This document shows positions 21,888 to 33,264 of a DNA stretch of 64,000 nucleotides, piece after piece. The translations under genes and the position numbers were made by a program. This DNA is from Cryphonectria parasitica EP155. Lineage: Eukaryota > Ascomycota > Sordariomycetes > Diaporthales > Cryphonectriaceae. The notes under the pieces were generated by a model. That model saw only the letters and a program-made list of their open reading frames with translations, did no database searches and was not told the DNA's origin. Positions within the stretch are counted from its first letter, which is position 1, and each line of letters begins with the position of its first letter. The stretch lies in assembly GCF_011745365.1 (NCBI RefSeq), contig NW_024468917.1:2723501-2787500 (forward strand). The letters are read 5' to 3'.

Positions 21888-24142
21888 CTAATCTTCCTTC
21901 TTCTGCGACTTATTGGAGCTCTCCCCAGACTTTGTGGCCTCAGCCGAGGCAGGACCGTCCTTGGAGCCAAGCGTCTTCTGGTCCAGATCCATGCTGGGAT
22001 CAAGCTTCTCGGGAGTCACGGGGCTGCCAATGACCTCGGGGTGGGAATCGTCTTCAGAGGTGCCCGATGAAGACCCCTTCGAGACCTGGCTGGCCAGGTC
22101 CTTGTCCTCTTCGGAGTTGTCGAACATCTCGGTGTCGTCAGAGTCGGTCAGGACCTCAGTGCCGTCGCCAAGGAAGATGATGCGGCCCTTGTAGCCTCCC
22201 ATCCCGAAAGGCTTGGTCTTGGACTCGCTCTCGTTTTCATAAGAGTTGCTATTGTCATCAAAATTGTGATGAACACCAGGACCTCGGAACTCGGCTAGCA
22301 CATTGCCATTTGAATCAGTACGAATATTCATAGGAGAAATGACAGACCAGGCTACTGGCAGCCCGACAGCAGGCTGCCAGCGCCGACAATCTCACGACAG
22401 GTCATCAATAGGAAGGATAGCACAGGTAAATCATCATCATCATCATGATCATCGCTCGGGTTGCGTACCATATTCGGGTGGGGCACAGGGACCGTCACCA
22501 TTGGCAACCCGCCTGGCAATCTCCTCGTACCACTCATCCTTAGTCCGCCCACGCAGGAACCCAATGATGACCATGGTCATATTGTCGCAGCCAACGCCGC
22601 CCGTCTCCGAGTTTGATGCCAGACAATTGTCCATCATATTCTCGCAAATCTTGTCCAGGTCCTGCTTTGCCGCAATACCACGGCGGACAAACTCGATAAC
22701 GGCCTGAGAGGACTGGCAGTCCCAGATGCCTAGAACACACACGCATAGAGCCGTCAGAAACCACGTACGACACAGGTCACACGAGACCAAAAGGAAGGAA
22801 ATCAAGAAGGGGGGGCTTGGGTTAGTAAACTCACCATCACATGCAATCACCAGAAACTCATCGTCCTCGGCAAGATCGTGTACCACGACGTCGGGATAGG
22901 CAGTGACGATTTGTTGCTCAGGGGCCAAGTCTGCGCTTTTCTTGAACTCGAAGTCGCCGATGGCGCGAGAGAGGGCGAGGTTGCCGTTCACTCGTCCGAA
23001 GTCGACAAAGCCGCCGGCGGCGGTGATTCTTGCCTTCTCACCTGTGAAGGGAGGGCTCACAGGTTAGCAGGGGGTCGGGAGATTGACGTGATACAATAAG
23101 AAGGCATAGACAGGGTGCATGCAGACCTTCATTCTGGGGCTTGTGGTCAAAGGACAGGGGCTTAGCGCGGCCCTTCACACCCAAAACACTCCTGGAGTCA
23201 CCAGCGTTGGCCTGACGAGACGCCTAGTGTCAGCTCGCAGATCTGGGGCAGTCAGCAGAGAATCGTTACCGGGGGCAGACTGACAACATAGATCTTGTCG
23301 TCGGTGATCAGACCGACGCACGCGGTGCAGCCAGAGACTTCCTCCTCGTACTTTGGATCTGGACGGTGCATGTATTTGTCAGCCACGTGCCCACCCTCCT
23401 GGCTGCGGAACCATGAAGTCAGGAAAGGGTACCGTTGAGTATTGCGCGGTCGGTCGCGAGGAAGCCGTCCTTGAGCGCCTGCTCGTAGTTGCCTGTCTTG
23501 AAGGTATCCTGCCTCGCGATGATATTGTGGATATTATCGCCGGTAAACAGTGCCACCTTGTCGCCGCCGTGGCCGTCAAAGACGCCGAAGAAGGATAGCT
23601 TGGAGGTGTGGTCCTTGGCATCGGGGCTGTCGGCGAGCAGGTCTAGGACGGCGGTATGGGCATCCTCCATGCTGATGCGCCAGCCCTGCATCGCAGAGAC
23701 GCCATAGAACAGTCGTGTATCGGCTCCATTCTCGGATGTCTAGAAAAGAAGGAAAAAAGGGGAGGAGACAGGTCTCGCGTCAGCAAAGTCCAGGTGTCGG
23801 CTCACACGGCGGGGGGATCGTCTGCAAGAACGGGTAGGGCGATGGTGGTGATGGCTAGCGCGCGACAGGCAGCTGCGGTCCCCGAGTGCAGAACAGGAGT
23901 AGGGCGCGTTTGGGGCAAAAGTGAGGCTGTCGTCACCGGTGCGGTGGTATGACGCGAACTCGTCGTGGCGGCGGCTGCTGCTGCTGCTGCTGCTGCTGGA
24001 GCAAAGCAGCGCTGCGTCTTGACCTGTCGACCCCGTCTCGCAGGGGGCAGCGGTGCTGGGGGAACGGGGAAGGATGCATGTGGCTGGAAATGGGAATCGA
24101 ACTGACCTTCTCGACAACGGGTTCGGAGAGTGTTTGACCCAT
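21888..24142 (-). CDS. PTC2: PP2C-type Ser/Thr phosphatase, Ptc2/Ptc3 family
   Basis: Seven exons on the minus strand: 24142-24107, 23739-23433, 23358-23285, 23211-23127, 23041-22835, 22729-22469 and 22294-21888, giving 458 aa. Ptc2/3 phosphatases are Mn/Mg-dependent and switch off stress MAP kinase and DNA-damage checkpoint signalling. Signatures in order are the N-terminus MGQTLSEPVVEK (Gly2 could be myristoylated), MQGWRISMEDAH, FFGVFDGHGGDKVA with the metal-binding aspartate, DPKYEEEVSGCTACVG, NAGDSRSVLG, GFVDFGRVNGNLALSRAIGD, FLVIACDGIWDC (spliced) and GVGCDNMTMVIIGFLRG. After the catalytic core comes an acidic, Ser-rich tail with the conserved EFRGPGVHHNFDD. All splice junctions restore these motifs, so the model is strong. 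Intron 1 is long and carries a CTG repeat. Confidence 0.95.
23973..23999. repeat. (CTG)n microsatellite inside PTC2 intron 1
   Basis: A trinucleotide run of about nine units in the first intron of the phosphatase gene. It is non-coding under the exon model given here. Confidence 0.9.
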
Positions 24143-26336
24143 GTTGGCGATCCGAGCGCTGAGGCTGAGGCTGAGGTCGAGGTCGAAGACACACGGAATG
24201 AGAGATGTTGGTGGTGGTGGTGGTGGTGGTGGAGGAGGAGGAGGAGGAGCAGGAGGAGAGAAGGATAGAGGGTGAGAAAATTGGTAGCAAGTAGGGCTAC
24301 CGCGGGGTACAGGGAAGAGGGATGGACGAGATGGGTGGGATTGTTAAAGGTGGAATGGAGATTTGAGTCAACCTTGACGTGGATGTGGGTGTGGATCGCA
24401 GCTCTGACTTGAGGTTGACGAAGTAACAGCGCGTGGCTTGGGTACTATGTATTGGGGGGCTTAGGTCAGAGTTTTTTTGCTGGTAGTATGGTAGGGTGGT
24501 GGTAGTAGTAGTAGTAGTAGTAATGGTGGTTGTTTGCCGCCGTTACTGCTGCTCCTGCTGATGGTGCAGCCGCCTCTGGTACAGAAGGGACCGAAAAAAA
24601 AATGACGTTGGGGGTCCAGATGCTTGAGGATCATCGGCTGTGGTGCATGTGTGTGGTGCCTGGCAAAAAGCAGTCTTGTCGTCTCAGGTCTAGTGCCCAG
24701 GTCCAGATATCAGGTCGAGTCGCCCTTGGGTCCCTAAAGTTAGCCGTCAGGCTGCCCAATCCCAAGTAGTCAGGTGGGCAGAACAAGAGGCGAAAATGTG
24801 GGTGGGGTAGCCTTTTGTTTCTTCTTTTTTTTCTTTCTTTTTCTCTCCCTCTTATTCTCCCTTTTCTGTCCCTTCTTCTTTCTCCCAGATCAAGGGTCGA
24901 CAAAAAGTCAGTCTGGGCCTTACGTACTGAAAAAGTGATGCTGTCACAGGTTGATGGCGTGTGGCTTGTACTCAGTAGGCAATAATGAAGTGGATAATAC
25001 GGGGAATGTGAATACCAAGCCAGAGGTCGGGAATCTCATCCGTGTGGAAAGGATTTCGTCCTGCCCTGCACGAGGTGTCAATGTGACCGTCTCGAATCTT
25101 CCCACAAGAACCCAGGTACTGTGTACTTTCTCTATGTTCTGCTCTAGCCTCTAGAAGCGGGGTACCCAGCGCCCATCCGTACTAGGGCAGGGGTTCATAA
25201 CACCAAAATTCATTAGTGGTGGTAGGGGTGATTAGAGGGGATGCGCGGAACGTGGACAAATCCCCATTATCAAAGGACATTGATTTTCCCCCCGTCTCTT
25301 GTTGTCTATCTCTTTCCTCTTCCTAGTGGTAATTCTTGCTATTCATGGGATACTACTCAAGCTGCAGGCATCACTCCGAGCGAAGAAGAAATAACAGAGG
25401 GAAAGAGGAACAGGTCAAGAACACCAAATGGAAAAAAGGACCAGCTCAGCTCGTCTCGCCGTGGCTGAACCCTCCTTGCCCTCCTACGCTACACTGCTGA
25501 GAGCATGACATGTATGACCCCCAGCCCCATAGGTGGTCCAAGCTTCCAGCAGATTTGGGATTTCAGTTTGTGGGGTTGACGCTCTGGCTTTTTTGTGCCC
25601 TTGTGCTTCCAGATTTGTAAGGAATCCCCAGCTTCATTACAAGCCCCTCCTCGAGCTTTCCCTTTCTATTTGAATAAGAAAAGAGAAAATGGAAAGGACA
25701 CACGCTAAAGGCTACAGGGGTTAAGCCACAGCCAGAAAATGACGTACCATGTACACGCGACATGTCAACCCGGCAAGCTGATACCTTTGTTCGAAAAGCT
25801 CAGCTGATTACCCTCTGTTAGAAATGCTGATTTTGCTTAAAGCAATTTGCTCTGGCATGTTTGCATTTAAGACCTGGAGGCATGGCAGCAGGGCACCATC
25901 AGGCCTATATCTTGTACTGTATTCCGCCATGATGTACCTGTATCTCGGTACTATCCTGCCAACAGGTCCACTGACTTTCTCCCCAATCTTTCATTTACGA
26001 ACACTAAGATGGTCCCTGGATCTGTCGAGACAACCTGAAGGGGGAATAAGTGCAGAGTTGTCGAGGGCCAGGCCAATAATCGAGCTGATGAGTTCTCAGG
26101 GTTAGTGTGGCCACCGTTCATCTCGGTATATTGCGTCATGGCATCATGGATCGTATACTGCACCGGCCCTAAGATGTGAGTTGAATGAGGACTATGTTTG
26201 GAAGATCTGGAAAGTCTTAGGATCTGAGAAGATTGGCTGTTTATTCAAGACGTTGGCAGGCAACGGGACTTGTCTTAGGGCTTGCCAGTACTGGTAGATG
26301 TTCATGCAGGGGTAAGCATGTAAGCGTATAATTGAC
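24143..26336. other. 2.2-kb region upstream of PTC2 and downstream of the PPR gene
   Basis: It contains the PTC2 promoter and leader, with TGG/GGA, GTA (near 24500) and CT runs. The open frames are short and unrecognised. I see no gene. Confidence 0.5.
24208..24249. repeat. (TGG)n-(GGA)n compound microsatellite
   Basis: About eight TGG units run straight into GGA units, 65-107 bases upstream of the PTC2 start codon. On the minus strand it reads as CCA/TCC repeats in the leader. Confidence 0.92.
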
Positions 26337-29300
26337 TCAGGTATCCTGCGACTGTCTCTCTTCCGCTCGTTGCTGATCAGCCTGCGCTGTCGATGGACTC
26401 TCTTCTGCTGGGCTCTCCATGACACTATCCCAGATCGAGCGTAAAACCAGGCTCTTGGCCATGCCGTCTGCTCTCTCCTCGTCTCCATTATTCTCGGTGT
26501 TTGAGATGACATAGCGAATATGCGTCTTCTCCTTTCTCAGCTCATCCAGCGCAGCGAGGATCGCTGCTTCATTCTGCTTCTGCACCTCGGTCTGGGGCTC
26601 CTGAGCTCGTGCAGATATGTCTTCATCCGGTTCAGCCCAAACTCTTGGGTTGATAATGCACATCTGCTTCTCCGTGATCAATTCTTCTGCGGCAGATGTA
26701 GATTCATGCTTCGTGGCCGTTTCGTCCTCGGAGTTTTCTGTTGAGGAAGCAGACTCATACGACTTCCCGCCCTCGAGCATATATGGGATTTCGGAGTCCC
26801 GCCGTTCCTCCAAAGCGGCCTTGCCCGACAAGGGAGGCGGGTCCAAGGGCATGCCACGGGGATTGGAGATGGCTGCTCTCGGCTTATTGTGGCCAGGTTC
26901 CCAAGCTTTGGGCAGGATGTCCCATCCATCACTGTCCCACTCCTCCGGCCACGTATCGTCAGGTTTGATCTCGGTGGATGAATCCGGCACGAGCGGCGCA
27001 AGATCGACCCACCTTTCCTCATGTGAGTATCTTCTCCATAATGGGAGGTTCTTAATCTTGGCTCTCTGCAGAACATCGCTCAGGTGGCCACTTTTCTTTG
27101 CACGGAGACACTGATAATCGAGCAATATCGACTGACACAGCACCTTGCCTATATCAAGCGCGGGGCCGAAGTGTTCAAAAGCGAGGGGTAAAGCCTTCGC
27201 TGTAAAAGTCCCCAACTCATCACGAGGAAAGGGGCCGGCACCCCAGAGCCTATGCAGATTAGTCTTGATGCTCGTCAGAGCCGCATCTCCACCAGCGAGC
27301 TCCCGTGCAAGCGCCTCTCCGCCCAGCTGACGATACGTTGATTCTGTCAGATCATCTCCTGTAACGCCGAACTTGCCGTCCAGCAGGCTAGCAACTCGCC
27401 TACGCATGCGCCACGAGGTGAGCCGAGCGAGACAGGCATATCGCCAGATGACGACGATGGTTGTACGCAAGCGGCTCTTCCAGGCCATTTCGAACAACAG
27501 GTGGAGCATGGCCGCGTTGGGCTGCCTGGCGAGAGCTGGTGTCTTCATCAAACGCATCACATTGACGGCGAGGGGTAATTTTCCTCTTCTGCTGGCATGC
27601 AATATGATGTTGATGAAGCTGCTGGCATCATGGTGGACAGCCAGACGATCTTTGTGCCGGTTGCTGAAAGTTCCGACGTGGCGCTTGCCCAGCATGCCCA
27701 ACAGCTTAAAGGCATCGTCGAAGCGGCCGTGGCTGGCAAAGACATCAATCGCTTGATTTGCTGCGTCGCGCGTGAGCCAGTTCTCACCATAGCGTTGTTT
27801 CTGTTCTGAAAAGTAGGTAGAGAGGCTTTTGCCTTGGGTGACGGCATGTTCGGCATCCATGGCGGCCATCTCTGTGGCCACGAGCTGGATGGCCTCGGGC
27901 GTTGCCAATATGTTCTTGTTGTCCATAGACTTGAGGATGTAGGACCTAACCTCGACCGATTCGAACATGCGCAGAAAGAGAAGCCAAGTATCGAGGTTCG
28001 GTGCATGGCCTCGGCTATTCATGAGACCCAAGATCTGTTGGAACTTGCGCAAGTTGCGCGTCTTGACCGCCGCCTTCAGAAGAATATTAAAGACGTCCAC
28101 ATCAACCTTCAGCCCGCGCCTGTCCATGATGACAAAGAGCGTCCTGGCCTCGGGCAGATACTTGTCTCCCTTTTCGCACATGTGCGAGAGCGCAATCTTC
28201 AATGCCGCGCATGTGGCCACCTTTTGTGCCGGGACGTTCTGGAAAATCCGTTTGAGGCGCCTAGTAGTGGCTCGTTCGTGATCCAACAGCTTCACTCCCT
28301 TGGTTGATGTATACAACGGAGAATGCAAGTGAGGGGCAACCACAGAATCCACAAGCCCAGCTACATACTCTTCCAGTGCCTCGGAGGTCCAGGCTAATGG
28401 TATGGGCGTGGTATAGATGTGGTGGGTGATAAAACGACGACCAGGGAATGCACCCTCCTCTCTAGACAAGGGTGGTTCAAAGAAGATGTTCTCCTTGCCT
28501 AGATGTTCCGTTTTCGCCTCTCCGGGACCCAGAGGAGAGTACAGGCGCGTGATTGTGATTGTATCAGCGATCCTCCTGAACTCATGGGTTGCCCTGTTAA
28601 TTGCCTGTCGAGAACCTGACAGCAGCAACGTCGACTCGTCTCGGGCGATCTTGATAGCAGCGCCTGTCCTCTGTCTGATGGAACTAATTTTGTCGTCGCC
28701 AACGTCGTCCAGGATCGCAGCCAGGGTCCTCCGCGGCACATCAATCTTCATGCCGTCCTTGATCCACTGTAGCGACTCCTGGGGCGTGTTCTGGGCCATG
28801 CTCGCGAGCACCTTGCGCCAGTCGGCAGGCTTAGCGTCCTGGTTCCTCCGGTTCCTGTCTTGGTAGACCTGCGCCGAGATGGTCTTGTGGTGCTCCCTCC
28901 AGCTCTCGCGTGCTTCCACGCGATGTTGCAGGTTCTTTAGCGGCTTGACGAAGACGGAGCTGGCAAAGTGGCTCCGCTCCAGCGCGGCCTCCATGTTTCG
29001 AAGCTCTTCCGAGGAGTCTTGGTCTTCAGCAGCGACTTGGCTCTTCGTCCCCCACGTCCCTTTGATGAATGCCCCCAACTCGTCCAACGAGCCAGCGCCC
29101 TTTTCTTGTATTTTTTGGCCTTTGCTGCGCCGAGATGCAATGGAGCCGACCCCACCACCATCTTCTAGTGACTGTGCTTGTCGTTCTTGTTCATGGGCTT
29201 TGGAATCTTCGGTGATAGTCGAGTAGGAAAGAGTTGGTCGAGATCGCGGTCTCGCTGGGCAGAGGAGGGCCTCCCTGGGAATCGAGGGTTCCAGCCGCAG

Positions 29301-29339
29301 AGGTCGAACCCTCCATCTTGCAATGATTCCCAGGGACAT
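26337..29339 (-). CDS. mitochondrial pentatricopeptide-repeat (PPR) protein with KH-like segment
   Basis: 1000 aa in a single exon. The first 40 residues are rich in Arg and lack acidic residues (RWRVRPLRLEPSIPR), a typical mitochondrial targeting sequence. Residues about 205-262 look like a KH RNA-binding fold (ISSIRQRTGAAIKI ... LLLSGSRQAINRATHEFRRI), although the usual GxxG loop is not intact. The central part, about 360-660, has helical-hairpin PPR units; the clearest is near 412-460 (VDVFNILLKAAVKTRNLRKF then NSRGHAPNLDTWL). The C-terminal 250 residues are charged and probably disordered. PPR proteins bind organellar RNA and act in mitochondrial mRNA stability or translation. The specific target cannot be read from the sequence. 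I do not recognise a named orthologue. Confidence 0.85.
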   Translation of the reverse strand: MSLGIIARWRVRPLRLEPSIPREALLCPARPRSRPTLSYSTITEDSKAHEQERQAQSLEDGGGVGSIASRRSKGQKIQEKGAGSLDELGAFIKGTWGTKSQVAAEDQDSSEELRNMEAALERSHFASSVFVKPLKNLQHRVEARESWREHHKTISAQVYQDRNRRNQDAKPADWRKVLASMAQNTPQESLQWIKDGMKIDVPRRTLAAILDDVGDDKISSIRQRTGAAIKIARDESTLLLSGSRQAINRATHEFRRIADTITITRLYSPLGPGEAKTEHLGKENIFFEPPLSREEGAFPGRRFITHHIYTTPIPLAWTSEALEEYVAGLVDSVVAPHLHSPLYTSTKGVKLLDHERATTRRLKRIFQNVPAQKVATCAALKIALSHMCEKGDKYLPEARTLFVIMDRRGLKVDVDVFNILLKAAVKTRNLRKFQQILGLMNSRGHAPNLDTWLLFLRMFESVEVRSYILKSMDNKNILATPEAIQLVATEMAAMDAEHAVTQGKSLSTYFSEQKQRYGENWLTRDAANQAIDVFASHGRFDDAFKLLGMLGKRHVGTFSNRHKDRLAVHHDASSFINIILHASRRGKLPLAVNVMRLMKTPALARQPNAAMLHLLFEMAWKSRLRTTIVVIWRYACLARLTSWRMRRRVASLLDGKFGVTGDDLTESTYRQLGGEALARELAGGDAALTSIKTNLHRLWGAGPFPRDELGTFTAKALPLAFEHFGPALDIGKVLCQSILLDYQCLRAKKSGHLSDVLQRAKIKNLPLWRRYSHEERWVDLAPLVPDSSTEIKPDDTWPEEWDSDGWDILPKAWEPGHNKPRAAISNPRGMPLDPPPLSGKAALEERRDSEIPYMLEGGKSYESASSTENSEDETATKHESTSAAEELITEKQMCIINPRVWAEPDEDISARAQEPQTEVQKQNEAAILAALDELRKEKTHIRYVISNTENNGDEERADGMAKSLVLRSIWDSVMESPAEESPSTAQADQQRAEERQSQDT

Positions 29340-29770
29340 TTGCTATGAAGAGATCATTCTGCGTTTGAACATGTGCTCTACGCCGAATTCAATGTGACGG
29401 AGGGCGGAGGCCTTTTCACTTTTGTTGTAACCGAAAGAGTCAGCTTTGGGAGTGGTGAGTGGGATAAGCAATTAAAAAGGTTTTGTCGCCGAACCTGGTA
29501 AAATAGCTTATCGATACGCTGCTGCACACTCTACGTAACCACATGCACATACCGAGTACTAAGGCAGCGTGGCAGGCAACCTGTTAATACGAGTCAAGTG
29601 CTCGCACTTTGCATCAGCCTTTGTATGGCAAAGTCCACGCACGTTTCGAGCCCATCTCTGCGCAACTGATATATGATATTTGGGTATTTATGCTGGTGCT
29701 GAATCAACCTCTCTGGTTATTGCATTTGTTCAAGTTGGGCATGGCAGGGTCGCCGTTGTCCACCCCCCGC
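29340..29770. other. short intergenic region upstream of the PPR gene
   Basis: It separates the PPR gene start from the 3' end of the DysF gene on the same strand. It must hold the PPR promoter. No gene is seen. Confidence 0.6.
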
Positions 29771-31194
29771 TCACTTTGGCCCCAATCCTTGAGACTTGTC
29801 TGCGGCCGCATCTGTGTCTCCCTCTTTCACCAACTTCCTGACATCACTCCAGTACTCGAGAGTCTGAACCTCTTCGTCTGCATGTCGTATCGCCGCCCTC
29901 AAATTATTAGATCTGCGTTGCAGCCTCCCTGTGTCGTTGCATTTCAGTTCCTCCTGCGCCGCATTGAACAGATCGTTCAGGTTGGACAGGAGTACCCTCC
30001 TCGAGGCCTGGAAGACAAAGATAGCCATGATATCGTGCATTCTGTGCTGCAGGTGGACCAACTCCTCCTCTCCGTGCTCCAAGAAGTTCTCAACAGCCTC
30101 GATCTTCTCACGATCGATCCTGGCCCGGCTCAAGATGGCCATGAGGGTGTCCATGTCTTCAATGTCCGTCTTCTCGAGTGCCCAAGAGGATATGCTCATG
30201 CTGGCCCTGCTGTGGCGACTGCTAGGCTTGCTACCTGTCCTGCCTGTATCGGTGCTGGGCCGCACCGTAAAGTACTCCGTGTTCAACATGTGAGGATCGC
30301 TGGAATCCGGGATTCTTCTCATTCGTTTTCTGATCCATGCTCTGCGGCGGACGAAGGAATTGTACCACTTAGATGAGTGCCACGAGAAGGTTTTGGCAAA
30401 CATGAAGGAGTACTCCCATCCATCTTCATCGACCCCCACATCCTTGTTGATGTGCCACTCGTCCCACACCCATACCCAGCTGGGGTCGGGGACCTGTGCA
30501 GTGTAGATATCGGTCGGACTCGGCTTGTGGGCGACATTGGTCCAAGCGGGAGGGTCGAGCTGGCCTAGGGCCTTGGGCGAGAAGAGGGGGATGCCGCAAA
30601 GGAAACCACCTCTCTGATTTTCATACAAGACATCAATGGCGGTTTCAGGCGTGTTCTTGTCGCGAGGACTATCACTCGGGACCGGTCGGTTCGGGTCGTA
30701 CGACGGCGTAGCACCTGCTCGTCATCAGACACATCATACGTTGAGCATATCGCCGCGGAGAAGTACCTACCGCTGACCTCGACCCTGGGTATGACAGCTC
30801 CTTCTCTTAAACTCCGGGGAGCAGAGGACCGCTCGCGAGAACCTTTTGATTTTTGGGACCTGCCCGAGACACTGAGACTGCCGGCCCTACCCCGTGAGAC
30901 ACTCGCAGGAGGGCTTGGACGGTCCCTGCTCTGTGAGGGACCAGGTTGCGGGTCGGAAAAAGCCGAGGCGGCGGTCGTGTAAGTTGACAGAGATTGATCT
31001 TTTGGGGTTCCTGTAGTTTGGGATGGAGTAAGAGCATTATCTGTCCGCGCTGAAGGGCCCGAGGGCTCTGGAGGTAGAGGCTGAGCGGTCGCAGCCTCAG
31101 CTACATGGTCAACAAGGTTTATCTCATGGTCGTAATCGCTGTCCTTGAGGGTCGGGGCTCTGCGTGAGCTTCTCGCGTTGGAAATCTTCCGCAT
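29771..31194 (-). CDS. MUG65/Spo73-type DysF (peroxin/ferlin) domain protein
   Basis: Two exons on the minus strand: 31194-30771 and 30714-29771, giving 455 aa. The intron (56 nt) uses GTAGGT and CAG and joins VEVSG to ATPSYDPNRPVPS in frame. The N-terminal 140 residues are Ser/Pro-rich and disordered. Residues about 165-275 carry the DysF domain: LYENQRGGFLCGIPLFSPKA, DPPAWTN, PDPSWVWVWDEWHIN, then DEDGWEYSFMFAKTFSWH and the closing basic FVRRRAWIRKRMRR. The C-terminal half is helical. This matches the family annotated as meiotically up-regulated gene 65 in fission yeast, related to Spo73 of prospore-membrane extension and more distantly to peroxins Pex30/31. No membrane helix is visible, unlike Pex30. 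A role at membrane contact or extension is family inference. Confidence 0.88.
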
Positions 31195-32297
31195 CGCAGG
31201 AGCAAGATCTCGAACATGGCGGCCAGGAGGGAATAGTCGAAGACCGGCCCTGATGGCGAGATGGTCAGGTTAATAACCTGATGTCTTGAATGGTTGGGGG
31301 GGGGGGGGCTAGGAGTCTCGAGTTTACGCCACACTATGCGTCGGCCAGAATTAGCCTCCAACCAGCGAGTTGCCCATCGATTTATGGGGTCGCCAGGCCA
31401 AGATCACAGGCCCACGACCATGTCAAGGCCAAGACGAAGACAGTTAGGAGACCGATATCTGGGACCACAAGAGACGCAGCGACCCGACGTACCACCACTG
31501 GCGGGTCTCGACTGCAGCCACAGCTGACAGCCCCTGCACCGACCCGTACCGACAAAATCTCAAAAAGGATCAAAGGTGAAGGAATATTTAGAATTAGGAG
31601 AAGAGAAAGTACGGTCTGCGTTTATGTTTCGGTATTCTTCGGAGGGTGGAGATTGTAGGAGAAAACGTTTAGCAAGGTTCTGATGGGCAAGAATACCTAG
31701 GTTGGAACACGAAAACATGATGACTCTCTTACTGTGTCTCTACACCGGGTTGACAGCTCTACGCAGTACAGTCCAGACTCTACAGGGGGTTGCCATGGGC
31801 TTTACAGCGGGTGATGATGTAATTGAGCCTAGGACGGAAAGAACCCTCCTCAAACAGGGCCGTTCTGCTCTTGACCTGGCCTGGGCACTGTGGGGAACGA
31901 TCGGATCGTCACAGCGGGGAAGAGCACTGAAGACCCATTGTAGATGCACTGCATGTGCGTCTGCATCTGCCTCTGGCAGGGGGCCTACGTCATTCTTCGA
32001 GGCTGCCGTCCCCAACTATAGACGTGAATCCGTACACAATTTAGGTGGTACGTACCAGGACCAGAACAGGAACAAGGGAAGGGAGAAGGGCGACCCCTCC
32101 CGCAGCAGGTATAATAGGAAAACATCAGCCAATATCGTCGCCCCCTCCTCCCCATGTTGACAAAACCTCAACCTCACCTCCATCTCACCACACGCCCACA
32201 AGCACCAACCTGCTCGATCTCAGCTGATCCCCTCGTGCTTCCTCCATAACAATAACAACACATACACACCTCATACTCATAATCTCCCAACCTCACA
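31195..32297. other. divergent promoter region of the DysF and CWH-family genes
   Basis: 1.1 kb with a G-run near 31297-31308 and a CA/AC-rich leader next to the ATG at 32298. Small chance frames only. Confidence 0.55.
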
Positions 32298-32946
32298 ATG
32301 TCTCGCTCCCGCGCACCTCTCGTCCTCGGTCTCACGGCCGCTGGTGGTATTGGGTACTACCTCTATGGAGCTGGCGGCAATGCCAAGGTAGCTGAGAAGA
32401 ACTTCGAAGGTGAGCTGAGATAGCCTATTTGGACTCGTGTCCCCCTCCAATTGATTCAGGCAGGGTCGCTACATAGTACTATGTACAGGTGCTAACCAAG
32501 CCCAAAATCAGCTGATGTCCACAAGGCCTCTGCAAAGGTCAAGGGCGAGCTTCCCGGCCGTGGTCAACAGGCCGAGAAGGAGGCCGAGGCCTTGGGCCAC
32601 AAGGTCGGCGCCAAGTTCGACTCCGCTGTAAGTAGTCGTTGTCCTCATCTGCCACCTCCCTATCGCCTTTGGATGCCAGTCCCCTCAAACATTTCGGCAT
32701 GATATGGCAGACAGATGAATCAGAGTTGACTGACACGGACCAAATCTGCTCTCTCAGGTCGCCAAGTCGCAAGCCGAATTATCCAAGGCACAAGCCAATG
32801 CTGAGGCCTACGCGAAGAATGCTGAGGCTTACGCGAAGGATGCAAAGGATGCCACTCTCAAGAAAGTCGACCAGTTCGACAAGAAGGTCGAGGATAATGC
32901 CTCCAAGGCTAAATCTGGCGTTTCGAGCTGGTTCGGTGGAAAATAA
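32298..32946 (+). CDS. small calcofluor-white-hypersensitive family protein (LEA-like)
   Basis: Three short exons: 32298-32409, 32512-32627 and 32758-32946, giving 138 aa. The exons are too short to stand out as open frames, but the splice sites (GTGAGC/CAG, GTAAGT/CAG) restore one continuous protein. It starts MSRSRAPLVLGLTAAGGIGY, a Gly/Ala/Leu-rich N-terminal helix that could be a membrane anchor or mitochondrial signal. The remainder is a Lys/Ala/Glu-rich amphipathic helix of LEA type, including the near-duplicate AEAYAKNAEAYAKDAKDA, and it ends GVSSWFGGK. This pattern matches a small filamentous-ascomycete family annotated calcofluor white hypersensitive protein. Direct function is unknown to me; a membrane or stress-protective role is inference. 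Confidence 0.85.
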
Positions 32947-33264
32947 AAAGGGCGGCGTGGTACTCACCATGCTGGCATGATATGTCATGATGACCCGAAA
33001 GGCGTTTTGTGTTTTGCGAGGCTTGTTTTTCTTGAGTGACAATGGGCAAGGGATAATCATCACGGTGGATTTGCGGATTTGGAACTTCATAGGATAATTA
33101 ACCTCTTCACATCTCTAACGATTTTTGTGGCTTGATCATTCCATTTTGTGTTGCCTAAAAAGACAGCCGCTTCCTACGACGGGGTAGAAAAACTCCTTTA
33201 CATACTCCATAATCCCCTCGTTGCTTGATACAGCTCGACTGCCGCGACAATGTCATACCGTCTC
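32947..33264. other. short convergent 3' region
   Basis: About 320 bases shared by the 3' ends of the CWH-family gene (+) and PRP6 (-). The two transcripts may overlap. Nothing else is seen. Confidence 0.6.

Noticed and set aside
24085..24110. GTTCGATTCC on the minus strand, like a tRNA box B
   Set aside because: It overlaps the donor of PTC2 exon 1, and no box A or stems lie upstream.
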